The notes: generated by a model from the sequence alone, not told the origin. 64,000 nt of DNA from an uncultured Schlesneria sp. (GCA_903904835.1 CAIVEI010000162.1:1-64000); one strand, 5' to 3'; shown: positions 18,461-28,355, counted from the first letter of the stretch. Numbers and translations: made by a program.

Positions 18461-18952
18461 TCATTTTTCCTTCACGATTTTTCAAAGTGAGTTGCCAAAT
18501 TAATTTAATCGAGTGGCAACTAGAAAACTCCTTGGTGTCATTCACTTTGATCGTCGGTTCGGCGGTCGGACTTGAGTGTGACGACTCCGTCATCACATCG
18601 TCGGACGAAGGGGCTTGCAGGGTTTGGGTAAGAGACGACTGGCCACGGGATTTTTATTCAAGCCGGCGGATCAAGTTCGTGACTACAACCAATACGCCAG
18701 CGTATCATCCTGGCACCACAGGTGACCTCGCCGGGACCATCAAAAACGCACGAATCAACGACGTTATTGCCAACATTCTGTTGTCCTTGCGATCAGCAGA
18801 ACGCTGTTGAAAATAGACCAGTCACTTTTACGCGACCAACCGCGTTTCGTTCGATTACATCGAAGCGGGATCTCGACGCGGTTCTTAGTCTCTTTCCAGT
18901 CACGCTTTTGATCGGTGTCTTTGGTTGGAGCAATTACAGCCGCTCCACTTTT
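18461..18952. other. Spacer without convincing gene
   Basis: Frames on both strands are open but show no domain, signal or ribosome binding site. The segment includes the probable promoter region of the minus-strand gene starting at 18460. No repeat family of this window was seen in it. Confidence 0.45.
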
Positions 18953-19213
18953 ATGGAACTCACTTCGGATGAAGACTGGTTTACACGCCAATCGATTGGA
19001 CTGGGCGTTTTGTGTTTAGGAAATCCTGACCAAATTCAATTGATTTCGGGCGAATTGTCTACACATTTTGCGAAGGCCAACACAGAGCCGATCCTGTATT
19101 GCTTCTTGCGTGATGCTCTGAAGGATGTCATTTTCGGTCCACGAAAATTGGAAGAAATCAAGAACTGGTTACTTAGACGGTCAGTTGCTATCAACACTTT
19201 TTCCCGTCATTGA
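18953..19213 (+). CDS. Possible small protein, doubtful
   Basis: This is the second half of an open frame beginning at 18722. From the ATG at 18953 it gives 86 residues of ordinary composition, with helices such as IQLISGELSTHFAKANTEP and DALKDVIFGPRKLEEIKNW. No family was recognised. It converges on the kinase gene and overlaps its 3-prime end by 33 nt. It could be a small gene, the remnant of a larger one, or chance. Confidence 0.3.
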   Translation: MELTSDEDWFTRQSIGLGVLCLGNPDQIQLISGELSTHFAKANTEPILYCFLRDALKDVIFGPRKLEEIKNWLLRRSVAINTFSRH

Positions 19214-21415
19214 CATGTTTGTGGAACCAGGCGACGAGGAACTTTGTCGCCAGAACTTCAGCCAGCGAGGAGCACGCTCGTTGAGCAGCGCAATAATCAG
19301 CCACCACGATCCTGCGACTAATGCAAAAACAACAAGGACGCCCACAATCGCAGAATGCAGCATTCGTTTCTGGAGATTTTCCACAGGCAGTAGCGCCGCA
19401 TCTTTTCGCTCTTGAACGACAGCCACCCATTTGGTCTTTCCAACAGGGCTGAAAGCCGCCAACCATTCACCTCCGTAAGTCACAGGATCAAACTGGTTCA
19501 CAGGGTCGATATAGCGTTCCGTCCGGTCAATTTCTCCGTCCGACGCCGAGGGCTGCTCCCCTTTCCGGTTTTGCCGCATCAATTGTTCAAGATCCTCGAG
19601 CACGTCTTTATCGACGATTCCTTCCAACCGCAACTTTTTAAAATCCGCTTCGGTGATTTGCCCTAATTTAGAGTCATCCATCCAGCTATGCGCCAGCAGT
19701 TGCCATTGGTGTTCGCTGTCTCGATCTCTCCCATCGACAATTGCCAGTTTCCTGTTCACGCCATCAGCCTCTTTGCTTTGCCAGTTACGCTGGTAATCTT
19801 TGATCAAACTCCCCAGCGTCAAGGTCCGGCACAGGACTCCGACGACAGCTTCCCCTTTTTTCGGATCGAAGATGGGAACCGACATTGCCACGACATACAG
19901 CTCGCTCGTCGTGGACTTATACGGAATTGAAATATGGCAACTGGTGATCGCGTGGATGTCGACGGGAACTTCTTCAGATTCAGGCCAATCAATTCCACTT
20001 CCGTTGAAAAAATCTCGCCGCGCGAGATTCTCATCGGGCCTGGAACTTGGCGGGTTTCTCCAACGCTGTATCCCCGATGCATCAAGTAAAAACCAACTGG
20101 CGTCGAGAACACGGCTCAATTCTTCCAGTCGTTTTTCGTTTTCACCTTTAAGTCGATCGAGTCGCTGCTCGAGGGGAAATCGTTGTTCCTTTGGCAAAGT
20201 CGCCAGGGCAGCAACTTCCTCGCGCAAGGTGATATCGTTTGCCAGGGTTTCCAATTCATGTCGACGATCTTCGAGTTCGCGATTAATACTGTCGGCCAGC
20301 AGGTTCGCCGAAAGGACATCGCTTTCAAGCGCACGTCGGGTCAGATTTTCTTGAGTTGTATTGACCGCATCATTCATGGTGTCCATGGCGAGCGGCACAA
20401 TGCACAGCAATAACAGCAATGGGAGAATCAGCCCCAGCAGAATCAATGGTCTTCGTGCACGAAATCGTTCTCGACCCGTCAATTTGTCAAGCACGGCTTG
20501 CGCGTTGGGAAATCGTTTTGCGGGATCGGCAGCCAGACATCGATCCACGATTTCGGCCAATTGCTGATCGACCCCCGAAACGTGACGGTGCGTCGATGGC
20601 TTTGAGCTCGCCTGGACGAGATGGCGATAAATAGCCAAACGATCTTCGAGCGAACTGGCGGCACTCAATCTTCGCTCGTTTTCTTCCGTCCGGAAGGGAG
20701 GGCTGCCAGTCAGCATGTTGTAAATCAACGCTCCCAGGGCGTACACGTCCCAGCGGGCATCGGGTACCGCTTTCAAATCGGCCTGTTCCGGCGCCATGTA
20801 AAATAATGTTCCCAACGAATGGCTTTGTTCATCCGCCAGACGCGATTGTCCAAAGTCGCAGAGCCGAGGCTCAAAATCCTGATCGAGCAGAATATTCGCC
20901 GGCTTCAGATCGCAGTGCAGAATCCCGCTTCCATGAGCATGGACCAGCGCCTGACAGACTCGCGTCGCAATTCGAACGGCATCAGTCGTGGTGAGTGGAC
21001 CAGCGGCTAACCTGGCGGCCAAAGATCCGTTCTCGAGATACTCCATCACGTAGTAAGGCGGGTCATGGTCCCAGCCGACTGCAAGTAAACCAACAATGTT
21101 TCGTGAGGTGTATAAGACGGCCAGCTTTTCGACTTCGCGTCCCAGCAGTGACCAGTCGACTCCACGACGGTGAGTATAGAACTTAATCGCCACATGCTTA
21201 CCGGTATTTTGCTCGCGTGCCAGCCAGACGGACCCATATTTCCCTTCACCGATTGGTTTGAGAATACGATAACCCGGCACAACAGAAGGTGCCTCGCCCA
21301 CCAGTTCGCTCAGTTCGAGCGAACTCTGAACGGCATCAGCGTCCTGAATGAGCGTTTCATTCAGAACTTCGTTTTGCTCGTCAGCGGTCACAGATTGTGA
21401 GCTCGACAGATCCAC
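19181..21415 (-). CDS. Transmembrane Ser/Thr protein kinase with extracytoplasmic sensor domain
   Basis: This 744-residue Hanks-type kinase carries a glycine loop GEGKYGSV (57-64), catalytic-site Lys78 (VAIKF), catalytic loop HCDLKPAN (167-174, Asp169), DFGQS (187-191), and APEQ with WDVYALG. A membrane helix (about 322-344) follows, then a region of about 345 residues resembling a Cache-type sensor (SWFLLDASGIQRWRNPP, VVAMSVPIFDPKKGEAVVGV). A second helix (about 690-715) leaves a short cytoplasmic tail. HCD replaces the usual HRD, making it a non-RD kinase. It is probably a ligand-sensing kinase. The PP2C phosphatase at 23318 is a possible counterpart, though it lies in another transcription unit. 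Confidence 0.88.
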   Translation of the reverse strand: MDLSSSQSVTADEQNEVLNETLIQDADAVQSSLELSELVGEAPSVVPGYRILKPIGEGKYGSVWLAREQNTGKHVAIKFYTHRRGVDWSLLGREVEKLAVLYTSRNIVGLLAVGWDHDPPYYVMEYLENGSLAARLAAGPLTTTDAVRIATRVCQALVHAHGSGILHCDLKPANILLDQDFEPRLCDFGQSRLADEQSHSLGTLFYMAPEQADLKAVPDARWDVYALGALIYNMLTGSPPFRTEENERRLSAASSLEDRLAIYRHLVQASSKPSTHRHVSGVDQQLAEIVDRCLAADPAKRFPNAQAVLDKLTGRERFRARRPLILLGLILPLLLLLCIVPLAMDTMNDAVNTTQENLTRRALESDVLSANLLADSINRELEDRRHELETLANDITLREEVAALATLPKEQRFPLEQRLDRLKGENEKRLEELSRVLDASWFLLDASGIQRWRNPPSSRPDENLARRDFFNGSGIDWPESEEVPVDIHAITSCHISIPYKSTTSELYVVAMSVPIFDPKKGEAVVGVLCRTLTLGSLIKDYQRNWQSKEADGVNRKLAIVDGRDRDSEHQWQLLAHSWMDDSKLGQITEADFKKLRLEGIVDKDVLEDLEQLMRQNRKGEQPSASDGEIDRTERYIDPVNQFDPVTYGGEWLAAFSPVGKTKWVAVVQERKDAALLPVENLQKRMLHSAIVGVLVVFALVAGSWWLIIALLNERAPRWLKFWRQSSSSPGSTNMSMTGKSVDSN

Positions 21416-21571
21416 TCAGGCCCCCAGTTGACGTCATTCATAAACGGACTTTTCGCTTCTCAGTTCTTTCCATTACTTCTACGATACTTCCATGCAGACT
21501 GCAAAGTCGACCAATCGCGATGCGGCGACAGGACCTAGTCAACGTTTAAGGGACGAAAGATTCCAATTTCT

Positions 21572-23092
21572 TTGTTTGCGGCCGCAGCGTTAGAGCCTTC
21601 AAAGCCCCGTACATCATTCTTGAACACAGGCTTCGTCGTCGGACTCTGGTTCCTGATCGGGCTGACTGGCTGTGAGCAGGCAAAGCAGCGCGACGCCACG
21701 ATCTCTGAACCGCCGCAGCACAATGCAAGCCATCCGCCTGCGGCGAAGAAACAGGACAAGGCACCCAATACGGCATCAGAGAAAGAGTCTCTTTCCCCGC
21801 CGATTGTACCTCCCGAACGAATTGTTCGACCTGCCGATCGACGTCCTCGACACGACGATGCCCGTCTTGCCGACGCGGGTGTTCGCGTTTTCGAATCGAA
21901 ACGACTGAAGCTTTACACGGACATTGATGCCGAAGTGGCTCGCCCGCTTCCGGCCGTGATCGATCAATTGTACGTGGCGCTTGAGGCCTATTTGGGGCCT
22001 CTTCCCCCGGACGTCGCTGGATCTGATTTTCAAATATCCGGTTTTCTGATTCGGGACATGGCGTTATTCCGGGAGCTTGGTCTATTACCAGAGGATTTCA
22101 CAATTGAGCATGGTGCTCAACGACGGAACGAATTCTGGATGCGCGACCAGGAATTCGATTACTATCGGCGACATTTACTGATACACGAAGCCACGCACTG
22201 CTTCATGAATTTCATGCCGGGCGTTGATGCCCCGCTGTGGTATCTGGAAGGAATGGCAGAATACTTCGGTGCTCATCAACTTCATGGCCAGGCGCCGGCA
22301 ACTTTTCGAGAGATGCCAACCTCGCCGCAGGATTTCGCCGGCTTTGGCCGGATCTCGATCATTCGAAAAGACGTTGCTGCAAATAAGCCTTTAACGATCC
22401 CCGCGATCATGGCATTAACCTCCTCGGACTTCGTCGCTCCAGATCCGTATGGCTGGTCGTGGGGACTGTGCGCATTTCTCGATGGCAACCCTCGCTACCA
22501 CGAGCGGTTTCAGAAACTGGGCGGCTTCACCCAGGGAACCCAATTCGTTCGGGTCTTCACCGAGTCATTCGCTGCAGATCAACGAGAATTGGCGACAGAA
22601 TGGCGTTTATTCCTGTGCAATCTGCAATACGGATACGATATTGCTCGCGCTGCAATCGACTTCAAACCTGGCGAAACTCTTAAGGATGACCAGGCCGTCC
22701 AGACCTTCACAATTGAAGCAGCACGTGGCTGGCAATCCAGTCAAGTACTGCTTGAAGAAGGACAGATGTACGAAGTCACCGCCACGGGACGCTTTACGCT
22801 TACAGACGAAAGCCCCCATTCGAAACCGTGGGTCAGTGAGCCACGTGGAATTTCATTTCGTTATTTCGACGGGCGGCCGATCGGCACACTTTTAGGTTGC
22901 TTGCGGACGGAATCTGGACTCGCTGGAGGAACCGACGATTCGATGCTCAACGTGATCGCACTGGGAAGCGAATGCACGTTTAAAGCTCCGATGACGGGAA
23001 CGCTTTACCTGAGGCTTAACGACGCATGGAATTCGCTGCACGACAATCACGGCCATGCGACGGTCGAGATCCGAAAAAGACTTCAACCTTAA
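21572..23092 (+). CDS. Lipoprotein with HEATH metalloprotease motif
   Basis: This is a 506-residue predicted lipoprotein with a membrane-like stretch FVVGLWFLIGLTGC whose lipobox Cys is residue 34. A metallopeptidase-like domain has HLLIHEATHCF (HEATH at 205-209) and, 17 residues on, WYLEGMAEYFG with a candidate third ligand Glu226 or Glu230. This is a gluzincin arrangement as in DUF1570-like planctomycete proteins. The C-terminal 130 residues (FTIEAARGWQSSQVLL onward) resemble a beta-sandwich of the galactose-binding/LecA type. The start is a TTG with AAGGGACG about 17 nt upstream, so it is uncertain. It is divergent from the kinase gene. Confidence 0.7.
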   Translation: MFAAAALEPSKPRTSFLNTGFVVGLWFLIGLTGCEQAKQRDATISEPPQHNASHPPAAKKQDKAPNTASEKESLSPPIVPPERIVRPADRRPRHDDARLADAGVRVFESKRLKLYTDIDAEVARPLPAVIDQLYVALEAYLGPLPPDVAGSDFQISGFLIRDMALFRELGLLPEDFTIEHGAQRRNEFWMRDQEFDYYRRHLLIHEATHCFMNFMPGVDAPLWYLEGMAEYFGAHQLHGQAPATFREMPTSPQDFAGFGRISIIRKDVAANKPLTIPAIMALTSSDFVAPDPYGWSWGLCAFLDGNPRYHERFQKLGGFTQGTQFVRVFTESFAADQRELATEWRLFLCNLQYGYDIARAAIDFKPGETLKDDQAVQTFTIEAARGWQSSQVLLEEGQMYEVTATGRFTLTDESPHSKPWVSEPRGISFRYFDGRPIGTLLGCLRTESGLAGGTDDSMLNVIALGSECTFKAPMTGTLYLRLNDAWNSLHDNHGHATVEIRKRLQP

Positions 23093-23317
23093 GATTAGCT
23101 GAAAAGTTAATTGAGTACTTTCGGAAATCCTCTCTCGTTTTCAATCTGAATCCAGACACAATCCAGTTTTCTTGTCTTCGACACCATGATACGATTCATC
23201 CGTCACCATTCACTGAATATTGAAACGAAATCAACGATTGCTGGCGACGTCTGGCTTTTCCGCTGTCGGAATCGGCATGGATGAGACGTAGCGTATCGTC
23301 AACGTTTAGGGTTCAAG

Positions 23318-24718
23318 ATGCTCTGGGAGCAACGAGTCCGATATGCGGCTTTGACCGATATCGGTTTTCGCCGAAAGAATAACCAGGATTCCTGTGCGGT
23401 CACTCTTTGCCAGACGAAAGAGGAATGGGAAGAAGGGGGACACTTATTCGTCGTCGCCGACGGGATGGGTGGCCACGCGGTCGGCGAGCTGGCGAGTAAG
23501 ATTGCCACCGATACGATTCCTCATATGTTCGCCAAGCTTCACGGAAAGCCACCTTCCGAAGCATTAAAAACGGCCATCGAAGAAGCGAATGATGCGATCA
23601 ACGAGCGGGGAACTCAGAACCGTGACTTTCAACGAATGGGAACCACCTGTTCGACACTTGTCCTCTGCTCACGAGGCGCAGTGATCGGACATGTTGGAGA
23701 CAGCCGCGTTTATCGAATTCGCAAGTCGCAGATTGATCAACTCACATCCGATCATAGCCTCGTCTGGGAAATGATTCAGTCGCGCCGAATGAATCCTCGC
23801 GATGCCGAACGTCTTTGTCCACGAAACGTGATTACTCGTTCGCTGGGGCCCGAACCGGTCGTAAATGTCGATATCGAAGGGCCACTCCCTGTACTGCCAG
23901 GCGACATTTTTCTGCTCTGCTCGGATGGTCTTTGCGGCTTGCTCAGCGATGCCGAGATTGGCATGATTGCTGGAACGGTTCCACCGCATGAAGCATGTCG
24001 TCTGCTTGTCAATCTGGCCAACTTGCGCGGCGGCCCCGATAACATCACGGTGATCGTGGTTCAAACGGGTGACGTCCCTGAAGGGGCTGATGTTGTCTAC
24101 GATCTTCCACCACAGCCGTCTCGATTTGAGGGATTAAGCTGGGCTGGATTCGGTTTGATGTGTCTGTTTGCGGCCCTGTTTCTCGTCGGCCTCTATTTCT
24201 TCGAACTGGATAAAGAACGACGGTTGCAAGGGGGGGCAATTCTTGCCTTCGCCACCCTGTCAGGAATCGGGTATTGGACTTGGCACCGTAGTCACAACCA
24301 GCCAAAGCCGGTGGAATATGATCCTCGTTCGACCGTTGCCTGGCGTCCCTATCGCGTCGCACCGGCACGAATCACAGACGAATTCGTTGACCAATTGACT
24401 CGGATGGAGGCTGACCTGCAACGGGCCGCGATTGAAGACCACTGGCCGGTCAACTGGACGGAATACGAAGAAGTCTTTCGTAAGGCACGTAACGCAGTGG
24501 AAAAACGACTTTTCGGTCGGGCACTGGTTGAATACGGACGGCTGTTCGATTTGTTGATGACTGCAATTCATCAACAAAGAAAAATGCAACAACAAAAGGA
24601 ACAGCAAACTCCAAAAAAGGGGAGCGCACCCTCCGTCAATACGTTGAAAGAAACCGAGCCGAATGGATCCAAACCCAAGCCCATGCCCGAAATCAAATTG
24701 CCACCGGGCAACCACTGA
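23318..24718 (+). CDS. PP2C-family Ser/Thr phosphatase with membrane anchor
   Basis: This is a metal-dependent phosphatase domain at residues 1-255. Motifs seen are NNQDS (Asp24), VVADGMGGHAVGE (45-57), GHVGDSRVYRI (125-134), LCSDGLCGLLSD (200-211) and GGPDNITVIVV (238-248). Two membrane segments follow (about 275-296 and 305-322). A 140-residue cytoplasmic helical tail ends in a Gln/Lys-rich stretch. Such enzymes reverse Ser/Thr kinase signalling; the kinase at 19181-21415 is a candidate partner. The gene converges with hisS. A short ACCACC/GGTGGT inverted repeat lies between the two stops without a T-run. Confidence 0.9.
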   Translation: MLWEQRVRYAALTDIGFRRKNNQDSCAVTLCQTKEEWEEGGHLFVVADGMGGHAVGELASKIATDTIPHMFAKLHGKPPSEALKTAIEEANDAINERGTQNRDFQRMGTTCSTLVLCSRGAVIGHVGDSRVYRIRKSQIDQLTSDHSLVWEMIQSRRMNPRDAERLCPRNVITRSLGPEPVVNVDIEGPLPVLPGDIFLLCSDGLCGLLSDAEIGMIAGTVPPHEACRLLVNLANLRGGPDNITVIVVQTGDVPEGADVVYDLPPQPSRFEGLSWAGFGLMCLFAALFLVGLYFFELDKERRLQGGAILAFATLSGIGYWTWHRSHNQPKPVEYDPRSTVAWRPYRVAPARITDEFVDQLTRMEADLQRAAIEDHWPVNWTEYEEVFRKARNAVEKRLFGRALVEYGRLFDLLMTAIHQQRKMQQQKEQQTPKKGSAPSVNTLKETEPNGSKPKPMPEIKLPPGNH

Positions 24719-24756
24719 TCACGGATAACCACCCCCGCATCGGTGGTAAGGTTCGG

Positions 24757-26085
24757 TCAGATTGCGGTCAAAATTCCCTTAATCGAATTCACCAGCTCAC
24801 CTTCAGGAACGGTTGCCGTTGTTCCCTCCGCAAGCGATTTAATCTGCCAGACCCCTTTGGCAAACTCGTCGGAACCAGCGATCAAAGCAATGCGAAAACC
24901 TTTTCGGTCGGCGTATTGCAATTGCTTGCCCAGTTTTTTTGCATCGGGAAAAACTTCAGTCCCTATCCCCGCAGCGCGGAGCAGTCGAGCCACTCGCAGG
25001 TAGTCGCCCAGTCGGCCTTCATCGAACTGAGTCATCAGCACCGGGGCTGGGGTCGCTTCCGTTCCAAGTAGTTTCAACTCTTCCATCGCGGCCAGCAGGC
25101 GATCAAGCCCCAGGCTGGCACCGACACCCGGTAGACGCTCTTTCGTGAACAGCCCCGCGAGATTGTCATACCTGCCGCCCGAACAGATACTGCCGATCCC
25201 GGGAAGATCGGTAAGGAACGTTTCGTAAATCGTTCCCGTGTAGTAATCGAGACCCCGTGCGATCGAGACATCCAACTCGATTCGTTCAGAGGGTATTCCC
25301 GCAGTTGCTGCGGCGGCAAACAGTTGCCGAAGTCGGCTGACTCCCAGTAAAACCGATTCGTTTCCAGCAAACCTGGACGCCAGAGAATCAAGATCCGTAT
25401 CGGGACCGACGGTCAGCAAGACTTGCTTGGCCTGATCGATCGTTGTTCCCACCTTATCAACCATCTCGGCAAGTACCCCGTCTTCACCGATCTTTGGCAA
25501 TTTATCGATTGCACGAAGCACGCCGACAGTCTTGTCCGTCAGCCCGAGAAAACTGAGCACGCCGTTCAAGATCAATCGGTTGTTAACCCGAATCGTAAAG
25601 CGCTCGAATCCCAAGCCGATCAGCAAGTCGTGAATCACAAGCAACGTTTCGATGTCGGCCGAGTTCGACTCGGTGCCGATCGTATCAAAATCGCATTGGA
25701 TGAACTCCCGGTATCGTCCGCGCTGAGTGTTCTCACCGCGCCACACGGGGGCGATATGGTAGCGTTTGAACGGCATCCCCAACGCGGACGAATGTTGAGC
25801 GGCAAATCGAGCGAGAGGGACAGTTAAATCGAAACGCAGTGCAATATCCCGTTCGCCACCGTCTTTGAAGCGAAACAGTTGCTTGTCAGACTCTTCGCCA
25901 CCCTTCCCCGTCAGGATTTCGGCGTACTCCAATGCAGGAGTATCGATCGGACTGAAACCATAACTACGGAAAACGCGTCGGGCCGTCTCCATCAGACGTT
26001 CACGAACGAGCATGACTTCAGGAAGGAAGTCTCGAAAACCTTTGAGGGTACGTGGTTCGATCAAGTTAGACACAAAAAATTCCAT
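24757..26085 (-). CDS. hisS: Histidyl-tRNA synthetase
   Basis: HisRS charges tRNA-His. The 442-residue protein has the class II motifs: motif 1 region GFRDFLPEV (17-24), motif 2 FKRYHIAPVWRGENTQRGRYREFIQCDFD (about 106-134, arginine contacts included), the histidine signature ARGLDYYTG (276-284) and motif 3 GRYDNLAG (304-311). A C-terminal anticodon-binding domain follows (VARLLRAAGIGTEVF, IALIAGSDEF). The ATG follows directly on the stop codon of the upstream cysteine-cluster gene (TGA-ATG), so the two are coupled. Confidence 0.95.
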   Translation of the reverse strand: MEFFVSNLIEPRTLKGFRDFLPEVMLVRERLMETARRVFRSYGFSPIDTPALEYAEILTGKGGEESDKQLFRFKDGGERDIALRFDLTVPLARFAAQHSSALGMPFKRYHIAPVWRGENTQRGRYREFIQCDFDTIGTESNSADIETLLVIHDLLIGLGFERFTIRVNNRLILNGVLSFLGLTDKTVGVLRAIDKLPKIGEDGVLAEMVDKVGTTIDQAKQVLLTVGPDTDLDSLASRFAGNESVLLGVSRLRQLFAAAATAGIPSERIELDVSIARGLDYYTGTIYETFLTDLPGIGSICSGGRYDNLAGLFTKERLPGVGASLGLDRLLAAMEELKLLGTEATPAPVLMTQFDEGRLGDYLRVARLLRAAGIGTEVFPDAKKLGKQLQYADRKGFRIALIAGSDEFAKGVWQIKSLAEGTTATVPEGELVNSIKGILTAI

Positions 26086-26529
26086 TCAACTACTGAGCAT
26101 GGGCAGGGTCGGAAGGTTCGGTTCACCCGCTTTTTTCCGTGGTTGCGGTTTCGGTGGAAGTACGGCTTCCGCATATTCCCAAAGCTGATCGGGTGACTCG
26201 AAATATTTGTCGTAACAGGCGTCGTTGTCGTATTCGCAATTATCCGTGGTGTACGTCCGGCAGATCTGCGGACGCGTGTTATAGATGCCGCATCGGTTGT
26301 CTTCCATGAGGTTTTGACAATCCCCGAAGACGAGCAGATACCATGTCCCGCCGTCGACAAAAATCGCAGTTCGACCGTGCATGACGTACCATCGCATATG
26401 ATCGAAGTCACCCCAGGTCGTGGGGGTCTCAATCGGCAATGCAAAATAACGACAGCATCGACCGGTGCAATAAGTGCATAACACTTCACCCGGCTTGAGA
26501 TCCGAACGACGAACTTTCGCTTTCGCCAT
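26086..26529 (-). CDS. YkgJ-family cysteine-cluster protein
   Basis: This 147-residue protein has the cysteine pattern of the YkgJ/UPF0153 zinc- or iron-chelating family: CTYCTGRCCRYF near the N-terminus, CQNLMEDNRCGIYNTRPQICR in the middle and a further NCEY. No signal peptide is present. A proline/lysine-rich tail (LPPKPQPRKKAGEP) follows. It is immediately upstream of hisS with no gap. The family's biochemical role is not settled. Confidence 0.88.
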   Translation of the reverse strand: MAKAKVRRSDLKPGEVLCTYCTGRCCRYFALPIETPTTWGDFDHMRWYVMHGRTAIFVDGGTWYLLVFGDCQNLMEDNRCGIYNTRPQICRTYTTDNCEYDNDACYDKYFESPDQLWEYAEAVLPPKPQPRKKAGEPNLPTLPMLSS

Positions 26530-26610
26530 GGCTTTCCCTCTTTAAACTCCTTTGAATTCACGCCCGAAGTGTAACGGCTGGCTTTGTTCGATGGTATCGA
26601 ACCACGTTCC

Positions 26611-26634
26611 GTAGCATGGGCTTCAGCCTGTGCC
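26611..26634. repeat. Short repeat GTAGCATGGGCTTCAGCC, copy 1
   Basis: The block GTAGCATGGGCTTCAGCCTG is repeated at 35591-35615 and 42799-42821, both in reverse orientation and as GCCCATGCTAC-type sequence. GGGCTTCAGCC can fold into a small stem. All three copies lie between genes. Confidence 0.65.
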
Positions 26635-26800
26635 CCACGACATCAGCCGCGTGTTGAAAGCCGACAGGACAAAAAAACAACCTCTTCGCATGGTGTTTAC
26701 CGAAAAAAGTCATCGGGATTGCTCGCATCCAGCGTCTTCGATTTGTAGCATTTCAGTGTCGAGGAATTTGTTGAGTTCTTTGTGAATCTTTGAAATTAAG

Positions 26801-26893
26801 GTGCCACTGCTTGACCGTCTTCGTTCAAGCAGTGCTCTTGGACCGACGGAATAAGAAGTCACTGCTTCTCCGAAGACTCCGCAGCAGTGGCAC
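26801..26893. repeat. Two-hairpin repeat, copy 1 (second copy at 39.4 kb)
   Basis: The outer ends are inverted (GTGCCACTGCTT and AGCAGTGGCAC). Inside lie two hairpins, CACTGCTTGA...TCAAGCAGTG and CACTGCTTCTCC...GCAGCAGTG. The same element, reversed and about 90 nt long, is at 39389-39478 with few differences. Its compact paired-hairpin form resembles REP doublets (BIMEs). Confidence 0.75.
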
Positions 26894-26944
26894 AGGTTTT
26901 CTGGGCCAGTTTCCGTTTTTCGAAATTGTTGGAAAGTTCAATCG

Positions 26945-28237
26945 ATGAAAAATCAGACTTCGACTGACGCAACCTCACGACGGGGTTTTCTGAAAGCAAG
27001 CTCCGCAGTCGCCAGCGCTGTGAGTTTCAGTTTAAACTCCAGCCTGTTCGCTGCCGGGAGTGACCAATTGAAGGTTGGTCTCGTCGGTTGCGGCGGACGA
27101 GGAACTGGTGCGGCAGGAGAAGCTCTGCAGGCAGACTCGCAATCCAAACTGGTCGCGGTCGCCGATCTCAGCCTGAGCGCGATCGATTCGAGCTTGAATA
27201 ATCTCAAAGCAAACAGGCGAATCGAACAACAGATCGCAGTCACCGATGCCAGCAAGTATGTAGGACTTGATGCCTTTAAGAAGGTCATCGATCAATCCGA
27301 CGTTGTGCTGCTGGCATCGCCGCCGGGCTTCCGCCCGTACCATCTGCGTGCTGCAGTCGAAGCCGGAAAACATATCTTTACCGAAAAGCCGATGGCGACC
27401 GATGCACCTGGCGTCCGATCGGTGATGGAGTCGGTCAAGATCGCCAAAGAAAAGAATCTTGCCGTCGTGGCGGGATTCTGCTGGCGTTACGACCTGGCAC
27501 GCAGGGAACTTTTCAAGCGAATTCACGAAGGTCAAATCGGTGACGTTGTCGCCGTTTACGGCACTTACTTGACGAGTCCCGTGAAGCCAATGCCTCCGGA
27601 AAACACTCGTCCAGCCGGGATCACCGATCTCGAGTGGATGGTCCGCAACTGGTACAATTTCACGTTCCTCTCGGGGGACGGCCTTGTCGAACAGGCCATT
27701 CACACTGTCGACTGGCTGCAGTGGGTCATGAAGGATGCCCCTCCTGTCAGTTGCACAGCGATCGGCGGCCGTCAGGTCCCGGCTCATGGTGGCAATATCT
27801 ACGATCACATTGAAGTGAACTACGAGTGGGAGAACGGAGCACGAGGGTTCCTCGCCCAGCGTCAAATCGTCGGTTGTCACAACGAAAACAACCTGCTGGT
27901 GATGGGAACGAAAGGGAATGCCTACATCAAGGGGGGGGTACGGATTACTGGACCCAATGCCTGGAAATACGAAGGCCCCAATCCCAACATGTACCAGGTC
28001 GAACACGACGAGTTTTTCGATTCGATCCGAACCGGCAAGCACATCAATAACGGCGACCGAATGGTCACCAGCACGATGGCCGGAATCATGGGTCGCATGG
28101 CCGGTTACACTGGCAAGCAAGTCACCTGGGACATGGCCCTCAATTCAAAGCAGGTCCTGATCCCTGAAATCACCAGTTGGGAAACGAAAGTCGACGTCCC
28201 GCCACTTGCTCGCCCAGGAGTCACACCGTTTATTTGA
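26945..28237 (+). CDS. Gfo/Idh/MocA-family oxidoreductase with Tat signal
   Basis: This 430-residue NAD(P)-dependent oxidoreductase is exported by Tat: RRGFLKASSAVASAVSFSLN at residues 13-32. The Rossmann domain begins KVGLVGCGGRGTGAAGEAL. The EKPMATD motif (about 147-153) carries the conserved Lys of the family, and a C-terminal alpha/beta domain includes SGDGLVEQAIHTVDWLQWV (a GDxxxxxxxHxxD-like block). In planctomycetes, exported members are very common and are thought to act on sugars or cyclitols; the substrate here is unknown. It is monocistronic as far as seen. Confidence 0.9.
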   Translation: MKNQTSTDATSRRGFLKASSAVASAVSFSLNSSLFAAGSDQLKVGLVGCGGRGTGAAGEALQADSQSKLVAVADLSLSAIDSSLNNLKANRRIEQQIAVTDASKYVGLDAFKKVIDQSDVVLLASPPGFRPYHLRAAVEAGKHIFTEKPMATDAPGVRSVMESVKIAKEKNLAVVAGFCWRYDLARRELFKRIHEGQIGDVVAVYGTYLTSPVKPMPPENTRPAGITDLEWMVRNWYNFTFLSGDGLVEQAIHTVDWLQWVMKDAPPVSCTAIGGRQVPAHGGNIYDHIEVNYEWENGARGFLAQRQIVGCHNENNLLVMGTKGNAYIKGGVRITGPNAWKYEGPNPNMYQVEHDEFFDSIRTGKHINNGDRMVTSTMAGIMGRMAGYTGKQVTWDMALNSKQVLIPEITSWETKVDVPPLARPGVTPFI

Positions 28238-28355
28238 TGATGGTTCAAGGCTGTTTGGCAGAGGCGTTCCAAGACGTTCGCTCGCTGAAGAATAGCAGAA
28301 GTTAAGGATAAGATGCCGGGGAAATTGTTTCAAAGGCGGCATTCTGAGCGAAACA

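Larger units (their letters stand above)
26530..26944. other. Divergent intergenic region with two repeat elements
   Basis: The minus-strand cysteine-cluster/hisS operon and the plus-strand oxidoreductase both start here, so both promoters must lie in it. It also carries a short repeat (26611-26634) and a two-hairpin repeat (26801-26893), both seen elsewhere. GGAAAG at about 26930-26935 is the ribosome binding site of the plus-strand gene. Confidence 0.6.

Noticed and set aside
24727-24750. ACCACC...GGTGGT inverted repeat between PP2C and hisS as a terminator
   Set aside because: The stem is short (about seven pairs) and neither side has a T-run, so it was not called.
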